Part shown: one piece after another, positions 1 to 8,620 of the stretch
Layout of the letters: every line of letters starts with the position of its first letter
How positions within the stretch are numbered: position 1 is the stretch's first letter
NCBI RefSeq assembly: GCF_901827155.1
Contig: NZ_LR594660.1
Location: forward strand, 744,001-808,000
DNA length: 64,000 bases
Reading direction: 5' to 3'
DNA from: Variovorax sp. PBL-H6
GTDB taxonomy: Bacteria > Pseudomonadota > Gammaproteobacteria > Burkholderiales > Burkholderiaceae_C
Notes under the pieces: generated by a model
What the model was told of the DNA's origin: nothing
Seen by the model: the letters and a program-made list of their open reading frames with translations, nothing else
The model's database searches: none
Program-made: the position numbers and the translations under genes

Positions 1-258
1 TTCAAGCGCCCCATCTTTCACGCGAGTGACGCGCTCATCAGCCGCTTCCAAGTGAAGTATCTGCCTGCCCTGGTCTACCCGGGCACGGGCGTGAACTCCA
101 AATACATCGCGGTTACTTCCTTCGGCCAGCCATTTCAGACCGACGAGGTCCTGCACGCCTGGGATGAGCTCAAGCCGAAGCAGTCAGAGCTGTCGGCAGG
201 GGCGTTGGCCGTTTCCGTGCCTGCCTCCGCGCCATCTTCCTCTGGAGTGACCCAATGA
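1..258 (+). CDS. traW: F-type conjugation protein TraW, C-terminal part
   Basis: The frame is open from the left edge and ends in TGA at 256-258, so only the last 85 codons are present and the start lies outside the window. The segment reads as the thioredoxin-like C-terminal part of TraW/TrbC-type proteins: a phenylalanine-rich start, then RFQVKYLPALVYPGTG, where TraW has a similar 'RFGI..VPALV' stretch. TraW is a periplasmic F-pilus assembly protein. Its stop overlaps the traU start (ATGA), which fits the traW-traU-trbC order of F-type systems. The last ~30 residues are low-complexity Ala/Ser/Pro. The TraW name leans on gene order as well as sequence. Confidence 0.65.
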   Translation, partial: FKRPIFHASDALISRFQVKYLPALVYPGTGVNSKYIAVTSFGQPFQTDEVLHAWDELKPKQSELSAGALAVSVPASAPSSSGVTQ

Positions 259-1301
259 ACGTCTTCAAGAAGCTTTTTGCCGCTGTTCTGATGTGCTGCG
301 CCTTCGGCGCTTCTGCGCAGCAGGATGAATCTGGGGTTACGGGCGAGGCGCAGGCTGCCATCTGCACGGGCGAGATGTTCAATCCGATGAACATCGACTG
401 GAACAACCTGTACCCCATCACGATTGTCGGCATGCAAATCAACGGGTCCGGCTACAACGAGAACCCGGTGTTGATGCAGGCGATGCCCCCCATCTGCTAC
501 TGCCCTTCCGTCATGACCTACGGGTACCCGACCATGGGCGAGGGCCTCACTTACTGGGAGCCGATGTACCTGGTGGAGGTGGAACGCCGCCCCGGGTGCA
601 TGCCCTCAATGGGCGGCATGCAGGTTCTCAAGACCTATGCGAACCAGGGCTCCGAGAAGTCGACGGGTGAAGGCCTGGAAAAGCGGCAAGCCAACCGCAT
701 GAACGTCCACTTCATCACCTACCCCGTGCTGGACATGATTGACCAGGAGCTTCTCGCGTACTGCAAGAACCCCTCGGGCGTGGACGTCACGTACATGACC
801 GAGGTCGACCCAATGTGGCAGGACGATACCTGGAGCGGCATCTTCACCCCAGAAGCTTCCATCTTTACGGGGCTCACCGCTCACGCCGCATGCGCGGTCG
901 ACGCCGCGGCCTCGACCCTCGGCCACACCATTGATGCCCTGTTCTGGTGTGCCGGAGCATGGGGAAATCTGTACCCCTTATCCGGCAACACGTCCCATGC
1001 CGGCCAGGACTTTGCAGAGAACAACCTCATTGCGGCCAAGTTCATCGCACGCTTCAGCCGTCTGGGATTGCTGTTCACCACCATCGGTCCCTCGGCTATC
1101 TGCGCGTCACATCCGAATCCCATGGTCGTTAAGGGTCAGTACCGGTTCAACCAGGTTGGCCCTATCAACCGTACCGGCCGAGCAGTGGTCTTCGGCGATA
1201 TGGCCGAATTCCAATATCCGCCGACGTCGAACGCCCCTACCCAGGAGCACACCATCAACATGATTTGGCAAGGCAAACAATGCTGCTACCGCGTACCGTG
1301 A
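255..1301 (+). CDS. traU: F-type conjugation protein TraU
   Basis: Encodes 348 residues with an N-terminal signal peptide (MNVFKKLFAAVLMCCAFGASA). The mature part carries TraU hallmarks: FNPMNIDWNNLYPITIVG near residues 40-60, a cysteine pair ICYCPS, then YWEPMYLVEVERRPGCM. TraU is a periplasmic disulfide-rich protein needed for DNA transfer and pilus assembly in F-type type IV secretion. The ATG overlaps the upstream stop and the TGA overlaps the trbC ATG, so translation is probably coupled. Length is close to the family norm (~330). Confidence 0.93.
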   Translation: MNVFKKLFAAVLMCCAFGASAQQDESGVTGEAQAAICTGEMFNPMNIDWNNLYPITIVGMQINGSGYNENPVLMQAMPPICYCPSVMTYGYPTMGEGLTYWEPMYLVEVERRPGCMPSMGGMQVLKTYANQGSEKSTGEGLEKRQANRMNVHFITYPVLDMIDQELLAYCKNPSGVDVTYMTEVDPMWQDDTWSGIFTPEASIFTGLTAHAACAVDAAASTLGHTIDALFWCAGAWGNLYPLSGNTSHAGQDFAENNLIAAKFIARFSRLGLLFTTIGPSAICASHPNPMVVKGQYRFNQVGPINRTGRAVVFGDMAEFQYPPTSNAPTQEHTINMIWQGKQCCYRVP

Positions 1302-2302
1302 TGAACAAGTGCTTGACCGTATCGATGGCTGCAGCCATCGTGGCCTTCGCCCTGAGCGCCCAGCAGGCCCGCGCCCAAGACACTGCCGACGGAACCGAAG
1401 CGCCCGCCGAGAAGCAAGATGCCGGAGCCCTCTACGTGCCATACGGCAACCTCAAGGACGCGGACCCCCAACAGGTTGAGGCGGCCCGAAAGCTCGGCGA
1501 GACCCTGGCTGTTGACCTGCTCACCGCATATGAGAAGGCTGTTCCCGACCCGGAGTTCGCCGAGCGAGTGGCCCGCGGTAAGAAGAATGCCGACGACATC
1601 GCGGACCAGTCAATCGCTGGCGAGCGTGACAAGGTTCTGGAGTTCCTGGGCATCAGCCCCAAGCGGAGGTCCAACCTTTACTACTTCGTGTCTTGGTCAA
1701 TGCCGCTGGAAATGCTGCGGTCTTACGCCGTCGAGGCCATGTGGTCTGGCGGCACGCTGATTTTCCGGGGCGCGCCTCCGGGGCGAAGCCTCGGAGACTT
1801 TGTGAGCGAAGACCTCACGAAGCTGAACTACGGCAAGGGTGCGTCAGCCAATATTTCGATTGACCCGCGCATGTACGACGCCTACCAGGTCACCACGGTT
1901 CCGACCATCGTGCTGACCACCTATCGCGTGGAGATGCAGTGCACCGGAATCGAGCCGCGCAAGTTCAAATACCGCGGGCAGGACCTGCAGTACAACACCT
2001 GCCCGCCGCTGGACCCGGCCAAATACTCGAAGGTTTCGGGTGCCGTCACTGCAAACTATGCCCTCCAACAGTTCCTCGACGACGGCATGGAGGATGCAAC
2101 GCCCTACATCAAAGCTCTGGCGCGCGGATTCGCCCTGGGCGATACTCCTGCAAAAGAGCAAAAGCCGTTCACGGGCAAATGGGAAGACTTTAAGTCGCCA
2201 TCGGAGCGCTTGAAGGAAGAGGAAGGCATCCGCAAGGCCATGGCTGATGCCCTCGCCGCGAAGGCGCTGCAGAACGCCTCAGCACTTCCACCCCAGAAAT
2301 GA
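1301..2302 (+). CDS. trbC: F-type pilus assembly protein TrbC
   Basis: I start this at ATG 1301, which overlaps the traU stop and gives a clear signal peptide (MNKCLTVSMAAAIVAFALSA); an upstream in-frame ATG at 1265 would spoil it. The product is 333 residues. The TrbC_Ftype core is visible: YYFVSWSMPLEMLRSY, GGTLIFRGAPPG and later DAYQVTTVPTIVL, a thioredoxin-like fold with a cis-Pro-like VPT. TrbC works in the periplasm in pilus assembly. The C-terminal ~100 residues are charged and helical and have no clear counterpart in F TrbC. Confidence 0.88.
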   Translation: MNKCLTVSMAAAIVAFALSAQQARAQDTADGTEAPAEKQDAGALYVPYGNLKDADPQQVEAARKLGETLAVDLLTAYEKAVPDPEFAERVARGKKNADDIADQSIAGERDKVLEFLGISPKRRSNLYYFVSWSMPLEMLRSYAVEAMWSGGTLIFRGAPPGRSLGDFVSEDLTKLNYGKGASANISIDPRMYDAYQVTTVPTIVLTTYRVEMQCTGIEPRKFKYRGQDLQYNTCPPLDPAKYSKVSGAVTANYALQQFLDDGMEDATPYIKALARGFALGDTPAKEQKPFTGKWEDFKSPSERLKEEEGIRKAMADALAAKALQNASALPPQK

Positions 2303-2369
2303 TGCGCAAAGGCTAAGTGGGGTCTCTGTACCTATACGTTGGAGCAACCTATAGGCCGGAGACTACCCA

Positions 2370-5300
2370 ATGCGTGTCGCAAACTACCTTCTGGGCGCCA
2401 TGTGCGCCCTTTTCACGTTCACCACAGCGGCGCAAGCCCCTACCGCGGAGGAGATTGCGCAGGCGAAGAAAGTAGCCACCCAAGCTGCAACCCAGATGCG
2501 CAGCGTCAGCGTGAACCGGGATGCGGGGGGAGACACAATCCTGAACGAGGACGGAACGGCGCAGCTGGCGCCGAGGTCGTCTTTTACCCAGGCCGCAGGC
2601 CTCGACTACTTCAAAAGCATCACCGGACTGGAGGGCCTCGAGCAAGTTGCCTCCCCCGGCCAGAAGCAACAGGCAGGCATCGCCGTCGTCACTGCCACGG
2701 CGAAGTTCGACCTCAACTGCCGCGCCAAGGTCGAAGGTGAAATCCGCTCGGGTGGCAACCTCACGTTCCGGGCAGTCGCGTGCGAGGGCGCTCCGGTTCA
2801 ATCGCTGCTCTTCAAGGTTTGTGACAACCAGCAGCGACTGGGGCAGTGCGCGGCTGATAGCGACTTCTCGCAAGAGATTTCCGTGCCCGTCGGCTCCTTC
2901 ACCACGGTGAGCGGAGTTCAGGTCGGGGCTGGCTGCAACAGCACCGACAGCTGCCGCATCTCGGTCCGCGGGACGTCGGTCATTGGCGGCAGCGACGCCA
3001 CTCTGAAGGTCACCGGCCAACAGATTGCTTCCAACAGCACACTGATTTCGGACCTCCGCACCAACGTCGAAAACGGCAGCTACGCCGACAAGACCAGGGA
3101 GACCGGCGAGCACCTGCGGGCAAATCCGGCCCAAGCCGCCGAAGGAGGAACCGAGACCAAGCTCACCCAGGCGGATGCTCAGTGCTCCGGCCCGCGCAGC
3201 TGCACGAAATGGAGCACGACTTCGCAGAAGTTCACCACGAGCTGCACGCGCACGTTCCCCCTCACTGAGCGCATCACGAAGTACAAGCTCGAGACCGCAC
3301 AATGCGACATCAAGGTCAAAATCGACAAGGACGGCAAGGTGGCGACCACGGACACATGCCTCACCTCGGAAGGCGTAGACCTGCGCAAGGACAAGTCGAA
3401 GATTGGCGAGACCGCCAAGGTCTGCTCGCAGCTCGCAGAGGACGGCACGACGTGCCTGGACCAGAGCTGGACCGAGTACTTCGCCACGAGCGACCCCGCC
3501 GTCCTGTCGGTGGAGGCATCGCCCTCGCCGGTCGCTGGCGCCTGCGACTTGAGCCCTCTCTCAGAAAGCCGGTACAACACCTACCAAGGCGGCGAGTGGT
3601 TCGGCCGCACGCTAGACGACGCCCAATGCCTAGTCGCGGCCGTCGATGAGGCTACTGGCTTCCCGACGGGTGTTGTCCTGCAGCTCACCAACGCTGAGAA
3701 AGCGGGTTGTGGCATCTACACGACGCCGACCACCGGTGTCGTCTGCTACGGGCAGCCCAGCGCGACCGACGACCTCGATTCCTGCAAGAGCGTTGACCTG
3801 GCGCACTGCAGCATGACCTCTGCCGAGCCAGCCTCCTACACCGGCGGCAACGGCGGCCTCGTCATGTCCCAGAACGAGACCTACCAATGCACGCACGCTC
3901 AGGATATCTGCGTCGAGTGGTCCAAGAGTTCCGAAGACAACGCCTGCCTGAACACGGACGACATCACGTTCGGCAATGCCGTGAAGCAAGACCAAACCGT
4001 CGACGTCGAGAAGATGAACGCCGCCCTGGTCTCGGCCGCGATTGCGGACGCTGCGGGCGAAGGCATTGACGACATGAGCGACAACCCGACCATCCCGAAG
4101 ATTTTCACGGGCAAGGATATGCGCTGCAAGCGGGCGACAGGCGGCATCGGCCAGTTGTTCGGGCGGAACTGCTGCCGGATGGACATGGAGCGCCCGAAGT
4201 CAGGACAGATGATGCGTGACGGCTGCGAAATGCCCACGGTCGAGCTCGCCGCAGCCCGGCGCTCGAAATACACCGTCTACATTGGCGAGTACTGCTCCAA
4301 CAGGGCTAAGTGGCCGCTGAAGTCCTGCCTGGAATACACCCAGACCTACTGCTCATTCAACGGCATTCTGCCGCGCGTCATCCACGAGCAGGGCCGCGGC
4401 CAGCTGCTGCAGATGGCCATGTCCGGGCAAGGCGCGGACATCGTCAGCCAGAATCTGAACTTCACCTATCTCGACCAGGGCAACGGGCGGTGGACGTCGC
4501 CGGTGGACGTCAACGGCGTCAAGGTCGCTGCGTGGCAGTGGCCCAGCTACTGCGCGGACCCCGTCAAGGCCGGCGAAATTTTTGCGACGGACCCGGAATC
4601 GTTCGAATGCCCTGGCGTCGTTCGGACCATCATTGCCAGCTGCGATAACTCGAACGGGTGCGCCGAAATGCCAAAGGCACCTGAGTTCGGCCCGAATTCG
4701 TGGAACCTGGTGGAACTCGACCCGCTGGTCAACGAGTCCCGGGGTGTCAGCCGTTACACCGCCGTGAAGGGCGCATGCTCGCCCGAATCGGGCAATTGCA
4801 CCTATGAAGCACGAGGATGGCCGATGGGTCAGGGTGGCAAGGCTATCGTCACCCGTGACCTGTCATGGCACCTTTACTCGAACGAAGAGTCAGAAGGCCG
4901 CTCCGCCGGCGCGTTGAACCAGATGTCGAACATCGCCGACCTGGTGTTCCGCACCTGGTCCGTAAAGGGCGCCTCGGACGGAAAGACCGTGCCGGAACGC
5001 ATCCGCATCGACTACAGCCAGGATGGCGGCCAGACTTGGAAAACCGTGCAAGTCCCAACCGACCTGCGCACCTCGGAGTTCACCTTTCCGAACTCTGACA
5101 CGCGCCTCACGGGCCGTTGCGATGCCCTGACGAACCTGTGCAGCTTTCGGGTGACTGCGACCTCGGCCGTTGCCCTCAAGCTGTGGGGATTCCCTCAGTT
5201 CCCCGACTGCACGGGCTTCACGCCGGGTCAACTGTCTGCCATGGACTTCGGCAAGATGGACCTGTCCGAATGGTTGACGTCGGTCATGGACAAGGTCGCG

Positions 5301-5846
5301 GCTTCGGCCGGCAGCCCGAGCGAAATCGGCCGGGCGGCTGCTGAGCAGTTCCAGCAGTTCAACAGCCAGTATGCGGATGGTAAGGGCACCATCACGGTTA
5401 CCGCGCCATCTGCGGCGCACTACGCCCGCATCAGCCCATCGCAAGGCTTCGGACCGTTCCACACGCGACTCATCGCGAGCGGATACTGGCCTGAGACGAC
5501 AGGCGACAAGGCCAAGGACGTGGACCGCGTGACCGCGGTAGAAGTGGACTGGGGGGACTGCACGATGACCGAAACCCTTCAACCGCTGTCCCTCTCCGAG
5601 CCCGGCTCGGGCTACTACGGAATCCACGTCTTCAAGGCTCCTAACGAGCTGGCCTGCGGCAAGCGCGAAGGCAACGTGACCCAAACCGTCACGATGACTG
5701 TGCACACCACCAAGAGCGGCGTGCAGAAGCGCACAGTCACGGTCGAGAACGCATACAACAAGTTCCCGGGCGGCAGCGGCGGTCGCAACGATAACGTCCC
5801 AGTAACGGTGACCGTCCCGGCGAGCCAAGGCACGATGCCGAAATGA
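2370..5846 (+). CDS. traN: Mating-pair stabilisation protein TraN
   Basis: A 1158-residue, cysteine-rich exported protein. ATG 2370 is preceded by GGAG and followed by a signal peptide (MRVANYLLGAMCALFTFTTA). Dozens of Cys residues, the CSGPRSCTKWSTTSQ region and the conserved block RNCCRMDMERPKSG, then YIGEYCSNR and TYCSFNG, match the C-terminal TraN domain. TraN is an outer-membrane adhesin that stabilises mating pairs by binding recipient porins. It is roughly twice the length of F TraN (602 aa); the extra N-terminal and C-terminal parts look like beta-rich extensions. It ends in a strong terminator, so it is the last gene of this transfer operon. Confidence 0.9.
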   Translation: MRVANYLLGAMCALFTFTTAAQAPTAEEIAQAKKVATQAATQMRSVSVNRDAGGDTILNEDGTAQLAPRSSFTQAAGLDYFKSITGLEGLEQVASPGQKQQAGIAVVTATAKFDLNCRAKVEGEIRSGGNLTFRAVACEGAPVQSLLFKVCDNQQRLGQCAADSDFSQEISVPVGSFTTVSGVQVGAGCNSTDSCRISVRGTSVIGGSDATLKVTGQQIASNSTLISDLRTNVENGSYADKTRETGEHLRANPAQAAEGGTETKLTQADAQCSGPRSCTKWSTTSQKFTTSCTRTFPLTERITKYKLETAQCDIKVKIDKDGKVATTDTCLTSEGVDLRKDKSKIGETAKVCSQLAEDGTTCLDQSWTEYFATSDPAVLSVEASPSPVAGACDLSPLSESRYNTYQGGEWFGRTLDDAQCLVAAVDEATGFPTGVVLQLTNAEKAGCGIYTTPTTGVVCYGQPSATDDLDSCKSVDLAHCSMTSAEPASYTGGNGGLVMSQNETYQCTHAQDICVEWSKSSEDNACLNTDDITFGNAVKQDQTVDVEKMNAALVSAAIADAAGEGIDDMSDNPTIPKIFTGKDMRCKRATGGIGQLFGRNCCRMDMERPKSGQMMRDGCEMPTVELAAARRSKYTVYIGEYCSNRAKWPLKSCLEYTQTYCSFNGILPRVIHEQGRGQLLQMAMSGQGADIVSQNLNFTYLDQGNGRWTSPVDVNGVKVAAWQWPSYCADPVKAGEIFATDPESFECPGVVRTIIASCDNSNGCAEMPKAPEFGPNSWNLVELDPLVNESRGVSRYTAVKGACSPESGNCTYEARGWPMGQGGKAIVTRDLSWHLYSNEESEGRSAGALNQMSNIADLVFRTWSVKGASDGKTVPERIRIDYSQDGGQTWKTVQVPTDLRTSEFTFPNSDTRLTGRCDALTNLCSFRVTATSAVALKLWGFPQFPDCTGFTPGQLSAMDFGKMDLSEWLTSVMDKVAASAGSPSEIGRAAAEQFQQFNSQYADGKGTITVTAPSAAHYARISPSQGFGPFHTRLIASGYWPETTGDKAKDVDRVTAVEVDWGDCTMTETLQPLSLSEPGSGYYGIHVFKAPNELACGKREGNVTQTVTMTVHTTKSGVQKRTVTVENAYNKFPGGSGGRNDNVPVTVTVPASQGTMPK

Positions 5847-5877
5847 GGCACTGACAGGCCCTGCGCAAGCGGGACGT

Positions 5878-5910
5878 AAAGCGGCAGGACCTCGGTCTTG
5901 CCGCTTTTCT
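5878..5910 (+). terminator. Rho-independent terminator after traN
   Basis: Inverted repeat AAAGCGGCA-GGACC / GGTCT-TGCCGCTTT with a very short loop, followed by TTTTCTTT. It lies 32 bases after the traN stop. Confidence 0.9.
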
Positions 5911-5984
5911 TTGTGAATCCTGACCAACCAGCCCATATAAATGACTGGTTCCTAGACGAACCAGCATAAAGGGAGACGTTTTAC

Positions 5985-7718
5985 ATGCTGGTAGGTCGAA
6001 AAGACGCTTGGGCGTTGATGGGGATTGGTGCAGGCGTCGCGGCGTCAAGCCCTTGGGTTGCGGGCAACCCCTATGTACTCCCCGCATTGGTGGGGCCCGC
6101 TGTGGGCGCCGGGTGGTTCGCGTTTAAGCGAGCACGGGAGTGGCTCGACCGAACGGACACGGTCAGTCGCGAAAACTTCGTTCTTCCGTCGGATGAGACG
6201 TTTGGCGACCTCATGTCGACCAAGGAGGGAATTCGGTTCGGCTACACGCGTGACAACGGTATGCCCGTCGATATCAGCGACAACTTCCTGACTCGGCATA
6301 CCGCCATCATCGGCCAGTCAGGTGTCGGCAAGACCACTCTGGGCGAGTTCCTTCTTTGGCAGCAGGCTATCCGCGGTGGCGGCTTCATCTTCATCGACGC
6401 TAAGCTCGATGCGGCGACGCGCGACAAGTTGAACATGATGATGCAGCTCTGCGGCCGCGGGGATGAGTTCTACGTCCTCAACGTCGACCAACCGCACAAC
6501 AGCAACACCTACAACCCCATCCTCAAGGGCGACGCCGATGAGGTGGCCAGCCGGCTCCTCAACCTGATTCCGGGAACGGAAAACTCGCCAGGCGCCGACT
6601 ACTTCCGCCAGCAGGCGAACTATGCCTTAACAGTGCTCACAGGCGCGCTGAAGTCAGCCAAGCGCCGCTACAACTTCAGCGACCTCGCCATCCTCTTGCA
6701 ATCGGACCGGGCGCTGGAATCGCTGCTGCGGTTGCGCTTGGGCGATGAGGAACGCATGACCCTGGAGATGTTCCTCAATCAGTTTCGCAAGAAAGACAAG
6801 AACGGCGTTGGAATTGACATCAAGATGGTCAAGGATTTGCTGGGTGGCATCTCCGGGCGAATTGCACTCTTCGCGCAAGGAAAGTTCGGCGAGGTCTTCA
6901 ACACCTACACGCCGGAAATTGACCTCACGGACATCGTGATGAACAACAAGTGTCTGTACGTCATGCTTCCGACCATGGGGAAGGATACGGCAGCGCTGAA
7001 CCTCGGGAAAATCATTCTTTCCGACCTCCGCACTGCGGTCTACAACGTGCAGGGCGTGCACAAGGACAAGCGCCCGAAGCCCCCGTTCCTCGTCTTTGCT
7101 GACGAAATGGGCAGCTACGTCATGAGCGGTATCGCACGACTTTTCGAGCAAGCTCGAAGCGCAGGCATCTGCATGATTCCAGCCTTCCAGACCTTTGCGA
7201 ACCTGCGCACGGTCGGTCCAGACTTCGAAGACATCATCATTGGCAACACCTGGAACAAGGTCTGTTTCAAGTTCGCATCCAAGGACTCTCCCGAGACGGC
7301 CGCTGACATCATCGGCAAGACCAAGAAGTTCGCGAAGTCCCTCTCGCTGAGCAAGAACGAGGGCGAATCCTCCTCCAACATCCGAACGACTCCCCAGGGC
7401 AACGCGTCGGACGGCGCCGGCATGTCCGAGTCCTGGAAGGAATCCGAGGAGTATCGCGTCAGCCCCGAGCATCTGAAGTCCCTGGGCCTCGGAGAGGCGG
7501 TCCTGCTGTCGGGCTCCCGCGTGTTCCACATCAACACGCCGATGCTCAACTTCCCGGAGCCTATTCCGGAGTTCAAGGTGACCAGGCACAAGGTCACGAT
7601 GCCGCCTGATGAGCTGGGCCTTGACCTTACCGACGAGTACGAGCAGTTCCTGATGGTGGGGTCTGACGAGAGCCGAGCCGCCTCGGCTGAAAGCAGCTTC
7701 ACCACCGCCGGCGCTTAA
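5985..7718 (+). CDS. traD: Type IV coupling protein, TraD/VirD4 family
   Basis: Encodes 577 residues. A hydrophobic N-terminal stretch (residues ~10-45) suggests membrane anchoring. Walker A is GQSGVGKT at 110-117 and Walker B is FLVFADE at 368-374. The surrounding pattern (FIFIDAKLD, ARSAGICMIPAFQTFANL, GNTWNKVCFKF) is typical of TraD/TraG/VirD4 ATPases that bring relaxase-DNA to the secretion channel. It lies directly behind the traN terminator and has its own upstream region, so it is probably a separate transcript. It lacks a long acidic TraM-binding tail like that of F TraD. The symbol is by family, not by orthology. Confidence 0.85.
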   Translation: MLVGRKDAWALMGIGAGVAASSPWVAGNPYVLPALVGPAVGAGWFAFKRAREWLDRTDTVSRENFVLPSDETFGDLMSTKEGIRFGYTRDNGMPVDISDNFLTRHTAIIGQSGVGKTTLGEFLLWQQAIRGGGFIFIDAKLDAATRDKLNMMMQLCGRGDEFYVLNVDQPHNSNTYNPILKGDADEVASRLLNLIPGTENSPGADYFRQQANYALTVLTGALKSAKRRYNFSDLAILLQSDRALESLLRLRLGDEERMTLEMFLNQFRKKDKNGVGIDIKMVKDLLGGISGRIALFAQGKFGEVFNTYTPEIDLTDIVMNNKCLYVMLPTMGKDTAALNLGKIILSDLRTAVYNVQGVHKDKRPKPPFLVFADEMGSYVMSGIARLFEQARSAGICMIPAFQTFANLRTVGPDFEDIIIGNTWNKVCFKFASKDSPETAADIIGKTKKFAKSLSLSKNEGESSSNIRTTPQGNASDGAGMSESWKESEEYRVSPEHLKSLGLGEAVLLSGSRVFHINTPMLNFPEPIPEFKVTRHKVTMPPDELGLDLTDEYEQFLMVGSDESRAASAESSFTTAGA

Positions 7719-7722
7719 TCCC

Positions 7723-8058
7723 TTGAGCGGCGAACACGCTCCCACGGGTACGTACGACAAGCTGGTGCAACAGGCCATCGCGTTGCTTCGGGACCATCAG
7801 GCAAGTGCGGGGCCCCAAGCTGTCGCGGTCCTGGCATGTGTCGGCTACGGCGAAGGAAGCGTCGTGTCGACCGCGGTCAGGGCAGCGGACGGGCATGAAG
7901 CCGTTCCCCTCGCCATGCTGCTGTCGTTCACCCGGTCGTTTGCGGCGGCTGAGAGCTGTCCCAGGGCGATGCGCGAGCTGCAAATGGCGGAAGCCGCGCT
8001 CCAACGCGCTATCGAAGCGAAGCTGCTCCCAGAGCGCGTCGCGCTCTCTCTACACTGA
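7723..8058 (+). CDS. Hypothetical protein in the coupling-protein operon
   Basis: A 111-residue frame starting at TTG 7723, four bases after the coupling-protein stop, with no clear ribosome site, so it is probably translationally coupled. The product looks mostly helical and soluble (VQQAIALLRDHQ, AMRELQMAEAALQRAIEAK). I do not recognise a family. It ends two bases before the next ATG, which supports a real three-gene operon. An alternative start further in cannot be excluded. Confidence 0.6.
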   Translation: MSGEHAPTGTYDKLVQQAIALLRDHQASAGPQAVAVLACVGYGEGSVVSTAVRAADGHEAVPLAMLLSFTRSFAAAESCPRAMRELQMAEAALQRAIEAKLLPERVALSLH

Positions 8059-8060
8059 CC

Positions 8061-8321
8061 ATGAGCACCGTCCTCTTCATCCTCGCCTGTGGCGTTCTCT
8101 GCCTGGTGGTCTTGTCCAAGATTCCCGGGCTCGAGCACCTCGTCAAGCCTCTCATCGACCTCGTCTTCACCGGCGTAAAGGTCGGCGCTGCCAGCGGCTC
8201 CTACTGGGCCATCTGGCTCACGAAGCTCCTGCTGGCCTCGCACACGGACCTCATTCGACATCTGTTCCTCTCCGCTGAGGCCATCGACCCCTCGATGGCA
8301 GTGCGCGACAACGAGGCCTGA
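8061..8321 (+). CDS. Small membrane protein
   Basis: An 86-residue protein starting two bases after the previous stop. It begins with a hydrophobic helix (MSTVLFILACGVLCLVVL), followed by a second amphipathic or membrane segment around residues 25-65 and a polar tail. No family recognised. Its position behind the coupling protein and before a terminator suggests an accessory role in transfer, but nothing in the sequence proves it. Confidence 0.65.
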   Translation: MSTVLFILACGVLCLVVLSKIPGLEHLVKPLIDLVFTGVKVGAASGSYWAIWLTKLLLASHTDLIRHLFLSAEAIDPSMAVRDNEA

Positions 8322-8344
8322 CCGAATCGCGCCCCGGCCCGCAG

Positions 8345-8369
8345 GCCACCCCATCCGGGGTGGCTTTTT
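8345..8369 (+). terminator. Rho-independent terminator
   Basis: Perfect stem GCCACCCC/GGGGTGGC with a four-base loop, followed by TTTTT. It closes the coupling-protein operon. Confidence 0.92.
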
Positions 8370-8371
8370 CG

Positions 8372-8620
8372 TTTAACGGCTCCTCCTGTTGGCACCCTTA
8401 AAGCAGGCCTCCAGACCGGGCTAGCTATAGGTTGCGTACCCCTCCAGCACAGCGTTGCGCCCCCAGGCGCAGGCGCTGTCGTCCTTTAGATGGTCAATTG
8501 CCTCTCGCTATACGCGGAGAGGACAACCAACCCGCTTGCGACTGGCTTCAAGCCTGCTACGCGTGCGGACCAACTTCAACATCGAGGCCCCAGGGGCCTC
8601 GGAATCTACGAAAGAAACAG
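8372..8620 (+). promoter_or_regulatory. Leader of the ribonucleotide reductase gene
   Basis: A 249-base untranslated stretch. It contains two promoter-like CTATAG/CTATAC hexamers (8424-8429, 8506-8511) and a near-perfect hairpin CGAGGCCC/GGGCCTCG (8583-8601) about 20 bases before the start codon, where it could shield the weak ribosome site GAAAG. I see no B12-box, so a cobalamin riboswitch is not supported even though the enzyme uses B12. Confidence 0.4.

Noticed and set aside
52..258. A complete 68-residue gene
   Set aside because: It is the in-frame C-terminal end of a gene that begins before the window (TraW).
2349..3302. Long minus-strand open frame in traN
   Set aside because: Shadow of a GC-rich coding region; low-complexity product and no promoter or ribosome site.
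8372..8620. Cobalamin riboswitch upstream of the B12-dependent reductase
   Set aside because: No B12-box-like conserved sequence or multi-stem layout visible; only a simple hairpin is supported.
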